64,000 nucleotides of DNA from Paralichthys olivaceus (lineage: Eukaryota > Chordata > Actinopteri > Pleuronectiformes > Paralichthyidae). Below the pieces are notes generated by a model. It had not been told where the DNA came from. It ran no database searches and was given only the letters and a program-made list of their open reading frames with translations. Made by a program: the position numbers and the translations under genes. Numbering within the stretch: the first letter of the stretch is position 1; the number at the start of each line of letters is the position of its first letter. Positions 1 to 19,830 of the stretch are shown here, piece after piece. The stretch spans positions 18,374,501 through 18,438,500 of the forward strand of contig NC_091094.1 in the NCBI RefSeq assembly GCF_024713975.1, written 5' to 3'.

Positions 1-16
1 AGCGTTTCACACTGAC

Positions 17-6309
<6,293 letters not shown>

Positions 6310-9300
6310 CTGAACAGACAAGAAAGAGAGAGGGAGGAAAAATATTATTAAATCAGCTCCAGGCTATAGAAACTTTTCAGTTACTTTGCCACCAATAATC
6401 ATGAAAAAAAAAAAAGAAAACATAAATGCCACCCTCTAGCATCTGAAGTAAGTTTTAGAAAATGTTCTTGAGTTATATCTGTTCAATGCTGCACTTCACA
6501 AGATATCATGAGGTTTTTAACATATAACGTATTTAATTTAATTATGATTCTCTATGTAAAAAACCTGCACAGAAGTGAGACACATATCTTTTTATTTGTC
6601 TTCATGCCAACCAAACACTGCCCCTTCCTGCAGAACAGATTCCGTCCCGGTCTACCCTTTGGAGGTGAACTTTACTCCAGTGTTTTTGTCCAGGAGCAAG
6701 GAATCAGAGTCTTATGAATCGAGTGGAAAAACCCTTGTTCCACTCCAAAATGCTGGATCTGGGTTACAATTGATTACATAGCGCTCCGAGTATCTATTTC
6801 ACTTAACAGCCTCATGAGAGGGAGGAAAAAAAAGGCATGTCACCGCACGGCTAGCATCCTCATAAACAAACAATCACTGTCCTTTTCACAAAGCTCCTTT
6901 CTTATTCCTGTCTTTGCTTCTTCTGTACAGTCAAAGCAAAGCAAATGATGGAGGCAGGCAGAGAAAGGGGAAGCAAGGACGACTAAACCGATAAAAACCC
7001 CAACAAACTCACAAATCAACAGCCAATACGGTGAGGGCCCATGCACCTGAATAATTTAAAAGAATTTGACAGAGCTTTCTATAATTCATGTGTAATTAAT
7101 GAAACTGTTCTACCTAAAAATCTTGTACACACTCTTGTAAATTCAACCGAATAGATTCTTTCTCTTGTTGTTGCTGTTTTTCCACAGCTGTGAACATTCT
7201 GAGCAGTATGCCTTGAACACAAATTCTGTTCCTGGCCAATTCTATTAACGGGATACAGTATGTAGTCCTTACTAAAACAAAAAGGTCAAAAGAAGAAAGG
7301 AAACAAGAGGCTCCAGTCATTGCCTCAGCGCTGCAGGCATCATGGACAGCGGTGGCTCAAGCATCTGCAGCATGTGGACGTCTTGTATCGCAGCACCACA
7401 TGCTTCAATGCAGAACATCTGATACAACCACCACTGGTACGCTTAAAAAGTATGTATGCACACAACTGGAAGTAGCAACAACTGTCAGCAAATACATATG
7501 AAGAGAACTGAGCACATGGGTCCAACAGACCTCTGATAAACAACAGAACACGAGACTCAAAGGTTGATGGGAAAACATTTGAGATTAGTTTGCTTTGCCT
7601 TTGGGTTCCTGAAACAGTGAGTTCTAGCAAGTTGATGTAAAGCAAAGCAGGAGTTAATTTGTCACAATATATTGGAAATAAACAGATGTAGTTGGTTGAA
7701 ACGACATTGTTAAGTGTTTGCACCGCTTTGCATGCCACAATAAATACAGGAGATGCACTTCAAACTCAAATAGCACTCAGTAGAGCACATACCTCTGCCA
7801 AGTCTGTGCAACAGTCCCCTTAAATTCATTAAAGCAGCATCAAATTTCACAGAGAGATATCAGTCCTCCAAATGTGCCTGATTAAAAAAAAAACAAGATT
7901 CATGAGTCATTTTGGAAAATGTTGAAAAACGTCCTATCTCACAATGTTAGAGAGAGAGAGTTGAAAAAACATCCTTGGATCCGTCCAGTAGTTTTTGTGT
8001 AATCATTATCACAAACACACATGCAAGCCAACCCCCCAAAATTGGAAACTTTCTTCAGAGAAAGAAATATGGAGCGCAAGGGTAAGAGTCTGAGATGTAG
8101 CAGAATGCATGTGTGAGAAGTATGTTGTAAGTGCAAAACCAAACCAAAAGATGACACAAACAAATAACACAACCATAAGATAACGTAACCAGAACACGAT
8201 GCTGGGCAGGTGGGTTTAAATAATCTTGCGGGACTTTGGCAAAGTGTTCATACAATCGTTCCTCCTCAGCTCCAGCCAATAGAAACCCTGCAACAAAACA
8301 ACATACAGCGGAACAGCGACGAGGGCCTGAGGCCTCCACACATACATTTTAACTGGACTTGACAGAACATTTATAGCTGCTGCTGCTCTGCACAGAGAAT
8401 GTGCTAAACTTTGTACAAGTCATGTTCTGTTTCAATGTACAAACTGCCTCTAGTGACAGAATCGGTGATGGTGTGTGCTGAACACATCCATTCCCCCCCC
8501 CCAACCGCCTCAGTGTACGAGCGCAGAGGTAAAGTACACATGTTGAATCAAAGGTCTTTAAAAATTAAATACTAGTCGATAATTGCTTTAAACTAATTTC
8601 TTGTCCCTGTGACAGTGTTAAAATAGAGTTTATCCAAAGACACACCAAGATAAGGCCTCAAAGGCAATTTATTATATGATAACAAACTTGCCGTGTAGGT
8701 GATGTAATATGAATTGGCACAGGATTTAGATTTCAAACACTCACACTCCGCCCGGAGCTTTATAAAGCTTGATTTATTGCACTGAAATGAACAGAGTTGA
8801 ATTGAAAATTTCTAAAGCAAACAAAAGAATCCCATGAAGTAGTATTGTAATGTTATCTTCTGTGATTGGGGTGTTTACCAAAGTACCTCAGTTGCAACTT
8901 CTTGAGTATCACGGTCCTTCAATAAACCTGCTTTTGTGGGAAAAACAACTCCCTTGTTTTGTTTCAACATGTGCTCCTAACCTTATCTGTCATCTTTGTT
9001 TTATTTTGGTGGTTTAGTGGTGAGCGTGGTTGTAAGGGGCTGGCGCACCAACACGGAAATCATGGATCCGGTAAAGTGCATATCCTGAGGAACATAAAAA
9101 ACTCTGGTGGTGGGTGCCATTCTCATGTACAACGTTAAAACAAGGAGTACTTCATAGCTGCTGGACATTTTGAGTGGTGCCAGATTACCAACCAATGGAG
9201 AGCTGTTATCCTACCTAAGCACTTAAAAGTAAAAGTATTTGGGAATTTAAACATTAAATCCTTTAGGCAGGACTAACACATTAGCCACAAAATACCTAAT

Positions 9301-9867
9301 GCTACCATGTAATGAAATGTTACACAATATAATTAGGGACCGCTCTTTAGAAAGCATAACATCTGTTCTCCAATGTGCAGGCGGACTAATCCCAGCAGGC
9401 ATCCACACTCATCACTCACCGTGGAAAAACACCCAATCACCTTACTATATCATCAACTGATCAGTGAGGTCGGTCGTCTGTGATTGCATTCAGCCTTGAC
9501 AGGCCATTACAGTAAATGCACAGTCGTATTGAGAGAGCTCTAAATAATGCATCAGGTTATTAGACCAGATCTGTGCTCATTCCGGACTTCGGCACGCAAA
9601 GCCAGGGAGATGGTTTTGAGCTTCGACTGAACGTCTCGCTCCTGGACGCTGTACACAAACTGTGTACAGTGTTCGAAAGCATCAATCAAATCTGGCATTG
9701 TTGAATTAATGCAGATCAGAATATTACTCATCTTAGTGTGTTACACTGGCAGAAAGCCTAAGGATAAAGCAGTAACTCCAATTTCTGATTCGCTTACCAG
9801 GGACAGGCAGAGTATTTTTTTACCTGACAGCCAGATAGTAGAAGCTGCAATTTATCATTTCAAACCC

Positions 9868-9990
9868 CCTTATTAGATTAGATTCAACTTTATTGTCATT
9901 GCACATGTCACAAGTACAAAGCAACGAAATGCAGTTTGCATCTAACCAGAAGTGCTTGAACAGTGAATAAATATATGGTACATGGTTATA
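9868..9990 (-). mobile_element. Non-LTR retrotransposon 3' end, reverse orientation
   Basis: Read on plus it begins TTAGATTAGATTCAACTTTA TTGTCATTGCAC and continues with a stretch containing AAGTACAAAGCAACGAAATG; this is the reverse complement of a LINE 3' end with the tail GACAATAAAGTTGAATCTAA. The segment has a very familiar fish-repeat form. It is noncoding and lies inside the vdr 5' intron. Confidence 0.65.
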
Positions 9991-12900
9991 AGAAGCATCT
10001 ACAACAATATGCTTGTATATTGTAACTAGACTCAAATCAATCACTGCCATGTGTTTTGACTGAGCCATGGCATCAGGAGTGACGTTATTGACTGCCTTAT
10101 ACTGTATTTGCTTAATAACTTGAATTTTAACAACTTCTGGAGCAACGACTGTCAAACTCCAACATGTTTGAACTAAAACCCTCAGATGGTAAACAGGATT
10201 TGCCGTTCGCTGCAAACAGAAGCAGATTATTTTTTAATACAAACATGATGTTAAGAAGACACTGAGCTCCCAGAGAAACAGCAAGAAATTAGCTCACTGG
10301 CTGTTTCTGTTCCAAACTAAAGCACAAATATTAGCAAGTATAGCAATCAAATTATTGTTTGGATTATCTGAATTATGTTGACGACAAAAGACAGATGGCT
10401 GAGGAACTATTTCACAGGATGGTGGGTTTGGTCCACTGGAGAAGAAAGAACCATAACATATAACTGTTAATGAGTAAGTTCATAAGATAAGGCACTAAAA
10501 ATGCATCCTCTTTTAAATCATAGAATTAAATGGCCGCTTTAAAAATAGTTTTTAATAAATTGGTATTGACTCTTATTTCATGACTTTTTTTCTATTAAGA
10601 TCCCTGATCCTGAGTTCATACTTTCTAATGGCATAGGACCTACTACTTTATTCCTTTTAAAAAAAGGTATAAATGTAAACCTTAGAATGGGAATTTCTTA
10701 TAGGGTTACTACTGTTTGAACTTCCCGGCTCAACGATACTAAAATCATAAATAGTGAGATAAAGAGAAGTGGGTCTTACAACTAAATAAAGCACAATTTA
10801 GTAATAATTATTTAAATGTGATCAAAAACTAAAAAAGGAAACAATTTCCAGATCATTCAGAGCTGAATGTTGCTAGGCAAGATGTGAAGATGTGATGATG
10901 TGGATCAAAATGGATGTTCAGTCAGTGAATGACTGAAGGTTTGTATGTACAATAAAGCAGAGTTACTGGGGGTATTTAAAGTAGTTCATCTCGACCACAT
11001 GACTCGTTTAAGTAGGAATAAGCTTCCAGCTTAAGGAGACAAACTTCTTGAACATGAAAAATCTCTACAAGATCATTAGGACTGCATGGTCAGGTTTGGA
11101 TTATGTAAAAAGTTTTGAAACTCTTGACCTCAGACTTGCAAAATCAATATTTTCTTTTAAATTGCTTCTGAAAATGTTTTTTTACTGTAAGCCTTTAGAA
11201 TAACCTTTTTTTAAATAAGAAAATGTGTGTGTTTACTTGTGTGTGGGTTGGTTTATGCATGAAATTCATTTTTAACATGTTTCTCTACATCTTTCCACCT
11301 TGATTATCAGTTTGTGATCTCAGTTTGTGCCATGTAACTTTACTATAATAAATAAAATAGACTACATTAGTGTTATCATTGCTAATGTAACCATTTTGCA
11401 GAAGCACATACACTCTGGCTTCTGTTATCTTCTCACCACTTTGCTATTGAGAATGTCATACATCTGCTTACACCTCACTACACAACAAGCTCGAATAAAT
11501 CTTCATCCATGCTCCGTGAATGGCCGCTGTTTATAGTCACAGAGAGAGAGAGGAAATGCAGCCAACAGGAGAGCGAGCGAAGGATGCAGGAGAGACAGCA
11601 GCCAGGGAGGAGTGGGGAGGAGGGAACGCTGGCTGGAGAGATGGAGTAAAACCGATAGGAATATATACATAGATAGAGCAGGTAGGGGAGGGGTGACCTC
11701 TTTCACAGTGACTTCCTTTGTCAAAAAGATACTACAGAAAAATTGTGTGAGGAGAGGTTGCACGCCCAAGTGAGGCCGTCCACACAAATAGTCTGTTTTT
11801 GTTATTTTAAAAGCATGGCTAAAAATATGCAACTTCAATACATGTCTCATCTCTGACAGGCCCTCATTCTGAAAAGCATCAGGGGAAAAAGCAATTAGCT
11901 CTTCATGTTAGAATAGTTGTGATTTATTTCTGGCGGTGCTGCTTCACTCCCACTTTTAAATCAAGGAGACAATTTTGGCACGATGTGTTGTTTGTGACCA
12001 CGTTTCATTGTCACAGTGAAAACCTCGTTGGCTGCCTGGCTAAACTGTGCATTAGAAAAGCTGATATTTGTACATTTAATCTTAACATAAGTTTTTATTT
12101 ATCAGAAACCTCCGGGTTCAAGGCTCCTGTGTGCCACTTCCAACATGGGGGAGGCACACATGGGTGGGCCACGAGACAACACGGCACCCTCCTGCTCACC
12201 CAATAAATAAGTCCGGGACAGTTATTCATTATAATAGTTTTTCTTCAACTGTTAGTCTAATGATCCATTCAGCATTAAAGTTTTGGTAGTAGGGAAAACA
12301 CCCAACACGATTTCAAAAAGCACAAGATGAAATCTTGAAATGTCTTGTATTGTTCAACCTTGTTTAAAAATAAAATAAGATATTCAATTACAGTAACATG
12401 AAACAGAAAAACTGCTAGAAAAATGCTTTTACTAGAAGGGTTTCGCAATTTTGACTCAACTATTGATTCTGACTAATTTTTTTATTGAATCATTACTTAT
12501 TCAGCTAATCATTTCAACCCCAACAAAAGTGACAATTCTTTACTGATTGAAAATAAGAATTGATCACGTAGTGTATAATAATCACTTTCTGAATCAGTCA
12601 GTTACACAAGAAATAACCATTGGACGATAAAGAGATAAAAAGAGAAGCAGATGAGACGACTGGAGTTTGGCAATGCGAGACACACGGCAGCGGTGGTTGA
12701 TGAGCAAGAGATGAGGCCTGCTGTAATTATGTGCACCACCACAAACTGACTGCAGCTTGTCATTTTAACTGGGTGGTGAAAGCTGCAAAATAAAGACATT
12801 ACCCAAATGTCGGTGGCGGAGTTTGGCGAAGAGGTTAGGGAGTTTCCCCTTCTTTTACCTCAACACACGAGCTGAGAAAGAACATATGCTACTTAGCATG

Positions 12901-15644
12901 CAGCGGAGCAGTGACTCATCTTTTCCTCTTTGATTTATTCACATCATGACACGCACGTGTCTCATAATCTCAGGACTGACGTTATAGTTGGTCCCAGATT
13001 GGATTTAAAGACGTGAAATTGTTCGCAAAAGTGTCAAAGCTTAAGAGTTGATAGTTCATCGATTCTGATGATAAATGGTCTGGTGCTGCTGTTGGTGGTC
13101 TGGACTGAATTAAAAATCAACATGTCTGAAAAACCACTTCTCTTGTCGTACGACACAATATTTTTAAAAATCTGAATTTAACTTTCACTACATAAAACTG
13201 GTGATGTTCCAATACCATACCTCCCGTTTTGATACCTGAAAGATTCAAAATCAGTGCATCTAAAAAAATGTATCATTTAATGTTTCATTGTATGCTACTA
13301 AGCCTGAAGTGGGTTTGCTATAATTGTTGTATGGCCTGAGTCAAGTTAAACCCTCTGAAAAACAAATACATATAGAGAATGAATGTCTAATAGAATTTGT
13401 TTTATCATCTAAAAAAGCTTTTAAAAACAGTACTTGCCATTGGCAGTACAGCAGAACTGCTGCTGTGGAGCAGCAAAGTGATTTATGGGAAAATAAAATT
13501 TGCAGTTTTTCTGGGTGAAACTAATATACATTAAAGACATGGAATTGGATAAGTGCATATTCCCATACTCACCGTTGCCCTACCCAGCATTTTCTGCAGT
13601 ATTGGAGGCATTTCCAATGCTGGTATCAATATCAGCGCATGTCTAATAAAATGTCCAGTGATTAAATATTTGTGAGTGAACACGTGGCAGGGTTTTACCT
13701 GAACAAAGTTGAATGAACATCCGACCAAAGTTCGTATGACATATTGAGAATATAACCCTAACCTGTATCGCATTTTATAGTGTAAACCGCACCATCCGAA
13801 TCCCAGTATCCCAAATGGATGCCTCTAACTGGCACCCTGTAATTAGCTGTTATTAGACATCAATCAAATGAAGTCTTGACTACAGATGGTGTGAACCTGA
13901 CAAATTGAGTTAAGTGCTAATGTGAGAAATAGTAACACTTCATGTCGAGTATGTTACATGAAGAAATCTGTGTTTCTGCAGCATTGACTGTATCAACAGG
14001 TAGCTTGAGCTTCTGTAAGATATTCATAAAGACGGACCATGGCAGGAGTCCAGTGCCACTCATAAGGTCACTTATACCCCTCTGTTCTCCTCGCATTTTC
14101 ATTTCCAGCTGTTCTTATCAAACAGGAAAGTGGCCATTGTTCTTTTTTTTTGCCGTCAGGTGCCCTATTACTTCTAAAGGAGACATAAATGAGACCTCAG
14201 GCGTGAAAAGATTTGGAGAGCGGCCCAGATGTTAGATTAACTTTCATCAAAGTCAATATCAAGCGATTATAAAACCCACCCTCCACCGAGGCCCACCATC
14301 CAACAAACCTAATTAAGTGGTGCCATTAGTGCTCGGGCGTTGAAATGAAATGTGACTGAGGACAGGGCAAGATAAAACAAAGTGGGTAAAGAGGTGGATC
14401 TAGACGGCGCTTCAAGGAGGGATCATTTTAACTGCACACAGACATGCAGAAGAGAGAGGGGAAAGCGGGAAATAAAAAACCTCTGGCATCACGTCCCAAG
14501 AATGTCAGCAATGGGCTTACAGACCACATCCCAACACATAAGAGTCAGAGTCTGAATCACATCCAGACCTATAACAGCACTGGAAGAAAGAGAGGGATCG
14601 CTGTGGAACGCCTGAGTGAGAGAAGGAGGCCCTCTCTGACAGTCCAATGAGCACCCTCCATCAATATCACATGACGCAATCCCACAAATGGTTCTGAAAT
14701 TGTTCCATGCTGCCAAGGTTTCTCTTAAAGGAAAAAAAGTGAGAGTGGGAGAAAGACTTAAAGGAGGAGAGAGAGCGAGCGAGCGAGAGAGAGGAAGAGA
14801 CAGGGAGACGTTTTGGAGAGAGTTGGGAGGGAAATGGGGAGAAAACATAAGACGATGTGTTTTACTGCATACCTCGGCCCGGGTCACTACGAGTACAGAA
14901 GAGACATAAAACAAATCAGATCTGGAATGACCCGGGCTGCACAGAGAACTGGGCTACAATAGAAATACATGATTCACACATAGAAGCACATCTCAACCCA
15001 CAACATAGGCAGAGTTGAGGGTAAAGAGGAAACATTGTAAAAGTTGGAGGGAGGTGCAGTTGGAAAAAAAAAAGGACGATTAAAGCAAACATGATCTGAG
15101 ATTAGTGAGAGGAGAAGTTTAATTTAAATCTGCTTTGTGTTGAGCACAAAACAGACAATACATGCGGAAAACAGATAGAGAGGATGGAACAATGGACAAA
15201 AAGAGACAATGTGGACCCAACAACAACAAAGACAACAAACTGAGTCTGTAATGCAGCTAAACAACTGGCTGAGCAGACTAGTCCAGTCCTGTCCCTTCGC
15301 TTCCCTCCCTCTCATTCACCCTCCCGCAGCCTCCACGGGTCTATTGCATGCTCTTTCCCTATGATCACAGGGAGCATATTACAGCAGCAGTAATAGCACA
15401 TGACAAGGTGACCTGTGCCCCACACAGGATGGGCTAAACTGGGGTGGGAGGGGGTCCCATGTCCCGTGTCCAACCCTATGGTCTCTGCCCTGCTCTCCCC
15501 CCCTGCCCAGGCCCCAGTGCTGGCCTGCAAGGGGAGCGAGAGAGGCAGTGACGGCAACCTGCCCCCTTATGCTGGGCCCCTTGCTGGACTCTGGAGAGGG
15601 GAAAGAGACGAAGCAGGGAGAGGCCCACTCAAACACACACTCAC

Positions 15645-15667
15645 CAAAAGTCCTGTTGATATCTATG
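15645..15667 (-). other. Candidate 23-nt microexon in vdr 5' intron
   Basis: The minus strand shows a polypyrimidine-rich acceptor (TTTCTCTGTCAAATTCAG, ending at 15668), 23 nt, then the consensus donor TTTTG|GTGAGTG at 15644. It could be an alternative noncoding vdr exon or chance. No coding meaning is evident. Confidence 0.2.
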
Positions 15668-17416
15668 CTGAATTTGACAGAGAAAGTACATTCTCAAGCA
15701 ACACGGAGCCAAATGTGGACAGTTCCCGGACACACGACAGACATGTGGACGAGGTGGATGCAAATGCACCCAAAGGTCTATGTTATATAATCACTAATAA
15801 ATGCTAGATTCATTTCAGGAAATACAAGAAATATGCACTCGTCCTTTCAATTTCACACAATCAATTCATACACAGATATCAATACTGCATAAAAGAAACA
15901 AAACAAAAACACCCACTGTCCTGGATATCAAAGAGTGACATAAATGTTGCTTTCCAAGAGGATTTTTTCTACATTAGTCGCGCTCCATATACAAACAAAC
16001 ATTACCTGTGTATGTGTTTGGCATCGATACCATCAACCACAGGAGGTAATTGAGGACCCAAAAACATTAGGGGGAACTTAACACTTCATTAGTCTCAACG
16101 GCAGCTGAACATATGTGGCAAACAGCACACATGCACAAACGCACATACAAATGGATCTTTGCAGTAATGTACAGCAGCCTCTTTCTTTCTATAGGGTTAC
16201 ATGTGAGAGGAAGCAACCAATTACTGCAGTCACGAAAAAGGGGTAAGGGGCCGGGTACTTCACTGTATAGGAGACGTAATGGACTGTACCATCACCACAG
16301 CACACAGCTCCGTAAACAACCTGTCATGGTTAGAGTCAATAAAGACAAACCAAGCTCATTTCGTATAGTTTCCCCATCGCAGGTTTAACTGGACAATTTT
16401 TCAAACACATACTTTGCCTTCATGTGTACAAATAATACATGTTTATATATTTATACCACTTGCTGTCAACTGTATCTGGTTCCTTCAGATTATTTAAGCG
16501 ATAAGCAGCAGAGAGAAGAGCTGGAGCCTGTTTACATTTCAGCCATGAAAGAGACAGGGCCCTTGTAGTAATTAATGATGTCATTATCAGCCCATGGCTA
16601 TGGTCTACGTGACTGTGAAGTGAGTGGTTAAGGTGTATAAATAATTATACTTTTAACTATCTCTACCATCATATAATCTAGTATATTTATATAGAAAAAT
16701 ATAATTTATTTGACAAACATATTTAGCTGCATATATGTATATACCAATATACAACTAATTCTACCAGCTGTAAAACTATGTGAGTAAGTGAAAGTGAATT
16801 CATACATGCTCAGATAACTGTTATTGTATGTTACATGACAAGGGAGCTGATATCCCTGTGTTACAGTCTGTTGTAAAAAAAAAAAGGTGATGAGGCTGGT
16901 TGTAGTAATACTTTTGATTTAGGGGGGATTTCTTTAAAGCTATATGATACTTGATTGAGTGGGGCAAAAAACACCCTATATACATACATCAATTGCTTTA
17001 AATATATATACACATTTTTCGGTACTGCAAATTCCATTGCACAGCACATAACGTCCGACCTGAGTCCTTGAGCTTCAGGTGCTTGAGATTAAATCAACAA
17101 AACTTTTTTAATTTATTGACATGCGTGTGGCAGAAACCCATAAGTGCACCAGTTAATCACTGAAGTGACATTACAGGCTTTTTTAATGGAATATTTACAG
17201 TTGCTCGTACATTTACTCCTCAGGTTTCTTTTCTCATGTGTGAAGGCATTGACCTGAGTGACACACGTGAATTCAGCCTTTAGAGAAATCCTGTGCGTGA
17301 TAATGTTTCACCTGAAAACAACAGGTCCATAACACTGGTTATCTTTGCATATGAGAGCAATATATGAACACACAAAGTGCATCTTGGCAGGTATAAAAAC
17401 AAGAAAACCCTCTCAC

Positions 17417-17491
17417 CTGCGGTTTTTGCATGCCCTTGTACAATAGGTGAGACTTGAAAACCTCTCTTCAGTTTATCCCAAGTTGTTGATC
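17417..17491 (-). other. vdr: Noncoding 5' exon of vdr (5'UTR)
   Basis: On the minus strand a strong acceptor (TTGTATTGAACAG, ending at 17492) and donor (CAG|GTGAGAG at 17416) bound 75 nt with no long ORF. It lies between the CpG-rich promoter and the coding start exon, which itself begins with an acceptor two bases before the ATG, so an upstream noncoding exon is required. Spliced to 6309 it places an ATG (17431-17429) followed by CAA AAA CCG CAG and TGA, a short upstream ORF. The assignment is inferred from splice signals. Confidence 0.65.
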
Positions 17492-18088
17492 CTGTTCAAT
17501 ACAACAGAGAGAAAGAGCATGTCGCAAGTCAGTGCGTGAGTGAGTGAGTGGGCCTTTACCCTAGTACCTGACCTGCTGCAGCTCTGTTTATGTAACTCTG
17601 AACTATTTTCACAGCAACATACACACTGATCACCACACAGCAGCCAGACAAGTACGTGTATATGTTATTTTCTAAACCTCTCTCTTTACAACAGGAACTA
17701 CAATAACTCCAGTGTCGACTTTAACATTTGTCCCGTGCATGCGAGCTCCATACCTCAGCTCAACTTTTCCCCGAGTTGCATGTAATCCTCTTTAGTCGTC
17801 GTCCGCCGTCGTCTTCATTCTCTCGCAAAGTGTGTCCCCTCCATGTTGTTGTCTGGGCCAGCTCTGGGACCTCAGCTTTTTTTTTCTTGTGGGGACAGTG
17901 AGAGGACGCTGTTGTTCCCCGAAAAAAAAACTAAAGAAATGTGACTTGTGGCGGAGAAAGCGTCAGAATCGTCCGCCCTTTTCAGACGCTGGCTCCCGCA
18001 GCAGCAGCAGCAGCGCTGGTAGTAGCTAACGTTAGCGTGGCTGCTTTAACCCTAAAACGCGGCCCCAAGTTCAGGCAGCTTTACTCAC

Positions 18089-18250
18089 CGCCCTGCGGAA
18101 CCGCGGGCAACGCAGGTCCGACCGAGACGCTGTGGCACGCGGCCGTCTGTCAGCGGCGGGCGAACGCCAACATGGAGAAAAACTCTATCACACCTACGGT
18201 AGTCCGACGAGAAATATCCCTCCTTCTTCAGGACCTAAATAGATGGCCAT
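18089..18250 (-). other. vdr: Candidate first exon of vdr (start approximate)
   Basis: The minus strand carries a consensus donor, GGGCG|GTGAGTAAA, at 18088-18083, preceded by GC-rich sequence. It lies about 600 bp upstream of the noncoding exon at 17417-17491. The transcription start cannot be read, so the upper boundary is only a guess. If 18173 is transcribed there is a second short upstream ORF (MLAFARR). Confidence 0.45.
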
Positions 18251-18299
18251 TACTTTTCTTTGTTATGCACCGCCCCTTTCTGAGGACCTCTACGGGAAA

Positions 18300-18470
18300 G
18301 AGGGATTTCCCCCCCAGCCCCTCCGCTGGCCAATCGCCGGTGAGCTCGGCGTGTCCCCCGCGTCGCGATTGGTGACGGTCCCGCCCAGCGCGGCTCTGAT
18401 TGGCCGGCCGCGGTGCTCGTAAGGCACGGCGCCGCCCCTCTCGTACAGGGGTGTGTCGTGACGTCAGAGG
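18300..18470 (-). promoter_or_regulatory. vdr: Probable vdr promoter, CpG-rich with CCAAT, GC-box and CRE motifs
   Basis: The segment is clearly richer in CG dinucleotides than its surroundings. Two CCAAT boxes read on the minus strand (ATTGG on plus at 18368-18372 and 18399-18403). Another CCAAT lies on plus at 18330-18334. GC boxes (CCGCCC) are at 18381-18386 and 18432-18437. A perfect palindromic CRE, TGACGTCA, is at 18459-18466. No clear TATA box is placed correctly. The position just upstream of the candidate exon 1 donor fits a TATA-less vdr promoter. Confidence 0.5.
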
Positions 18471-19559
18471 TAACGAAGAGGTAAACAACTTTGACCGCGT
18501 GAGGTTTAAAGCAACACCCGTTTATCCCCCGGATCCCCGAGGCAACGGCAGCCGCAGGGGGGGGGGTCACCCTACGAACATCACGCGCACGATGTGGCGG
18601 CTCAGCGCGGGGCAGACTGTGCCAGTGACCCGCTGTTCTCTCACGCACCGGAGGGTCTTTGTTCCGCAGAGACAGGGAGCTGAATTTAAAAAACACGAAT
18701 AAATCACATCAGCATCGATAGCGCGCTGTTGCAGCAGCAGTGGGAGCTGCGCGGTGGCCTAGATTGTTAATTTAATGCATTTGGCTCCATTATTCCTTTG
18801 ACGCTCCGCTGATGTGTGCAGTGAGGCGGGTGTATCGGAGGGGTGTGTCCGCTCTGCAGTACAGTGGTAGGCTGGGAGGCGATGCCGCTGCATGGCGATG
18901 TTGCCATACATTTGCACTGCATGATGAGACATGGCGTGCGTGAGTGTGTGTGCTATAAATAGGCGATTAAACAATTCCACCACTACACTATAATGCTGAC
19001 ATGACGCACCCCCCTCCTGGAGGAAAACATGCATGTATCTTTTGCATCCACTCATTTATTCAAGTGCTGTTTCCAGTTGTACCTGTGTTCTTACAGGAGC
19101 TCTGCCATGTGGTGGGAACGGTGATGTGAGCGGTGCTGGGGCCAGCGGAGGGGAGAAGGGGGGTGAAGGTCAGGGGTGTGTCTATAATGTAAACACAGTA
19201 CAGGCTACAGATATGAAGGGGAGAGGGGAAAGAGAGAGCAGGGCCCCATCCGGTCCCATGTATCCTCTTCCAACTAAACGTTCTCCAGGCCTGCTGCAGG
19301 CTGAAAACATGAGGTAAAACTGAGCACATTGTAAAGAGAAAACATGCTCTGTGAAGTATTTCGAATTTGTTGTAATATAACATAAACTAGAGCTCTAGCA
19401 ATACACATTGATTCCTCGTGTTTACCTGGCCTATTCACATGTTTTTAAATAGCTTTTATAAATGCATTTAACAGTTTTACTTTTCCAGCCTACTTGAAAT
19501 TATATTATAGAACAAAAATTACTTTATTCTCATTTTATTTTGTATACCTTACCTGCCTT

Positions 19560-19815
19560 TATACTTCAGTCGATATAAACAGTCTCTCTCTCTCTATGCA
19601 TATCCATGTGTCCTTGTGCAACCATACTGTGCAACTGCACTTTGCACAAGTACAATTCCCTACAAATAATATTTCCGTTTATAGTGGGTGTATATTGTGA
19701 ACATATTCTCTGTATTTTTATTTGATTAGATTTCTATTTTTATTTTATTTCATTCTCCTGCTTCCTCATTTTGAGTATCTGCTGCTGTACAAGTCAATTC
19801 CCCCATTTTATCTTA
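19560..19815 (+). repeat. Dispersed retrotransposon-like repeat, copy 1
   Basis: A stretch containing TGTGCAACCATACTGTGCAA, then ATAATATTTCCGTTTATAGT, and ending CTGCTGCTGTACAAGTCAAT, resembles the 3' part of a common fish LINE family. It closely matches, in reverse orientation, the segment at 27755-28020. Conceptual translations of the two copies share CNHTV and similar words. Confidence 0.55.
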
Positions 19816-19830
19816 AAAAAAACATTTAAA

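Larger units (their letters stand above)
6313..17416 (-). other. vdr: Large vdr 5' intron (about 11.1 kb)
   Basis: The intron lies between the noncoding exon and the ATG exon. I find no supported protein-coding exon of another gene. Contents are AT-rich unique sequence, a non-LTR retrotransposon tail in reverse orientation (about 9868-9965), GA-rich stretches (11539-11650, 14740-14830), and a GC-rich block at 15300-15650. That block contains several good splice-site look-alikes, including a 23-nt minus-strand microexon candidate. Confidence 0.7.

Noticed and set aside
15415..15807. 130-codon plus-strand ORF with a good acceptor upstream at about 15509
   Set aside because: No matching donor, no recognisable domain, and it lies inside the vdr intron; composition reflects a GC-rich block.
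18948..18962. TATA box (CTATAAATAG) as promoter of a plus-strand gene
   Set aside because: No coding exon or splice donor with support follows on plus before the tRNA region.
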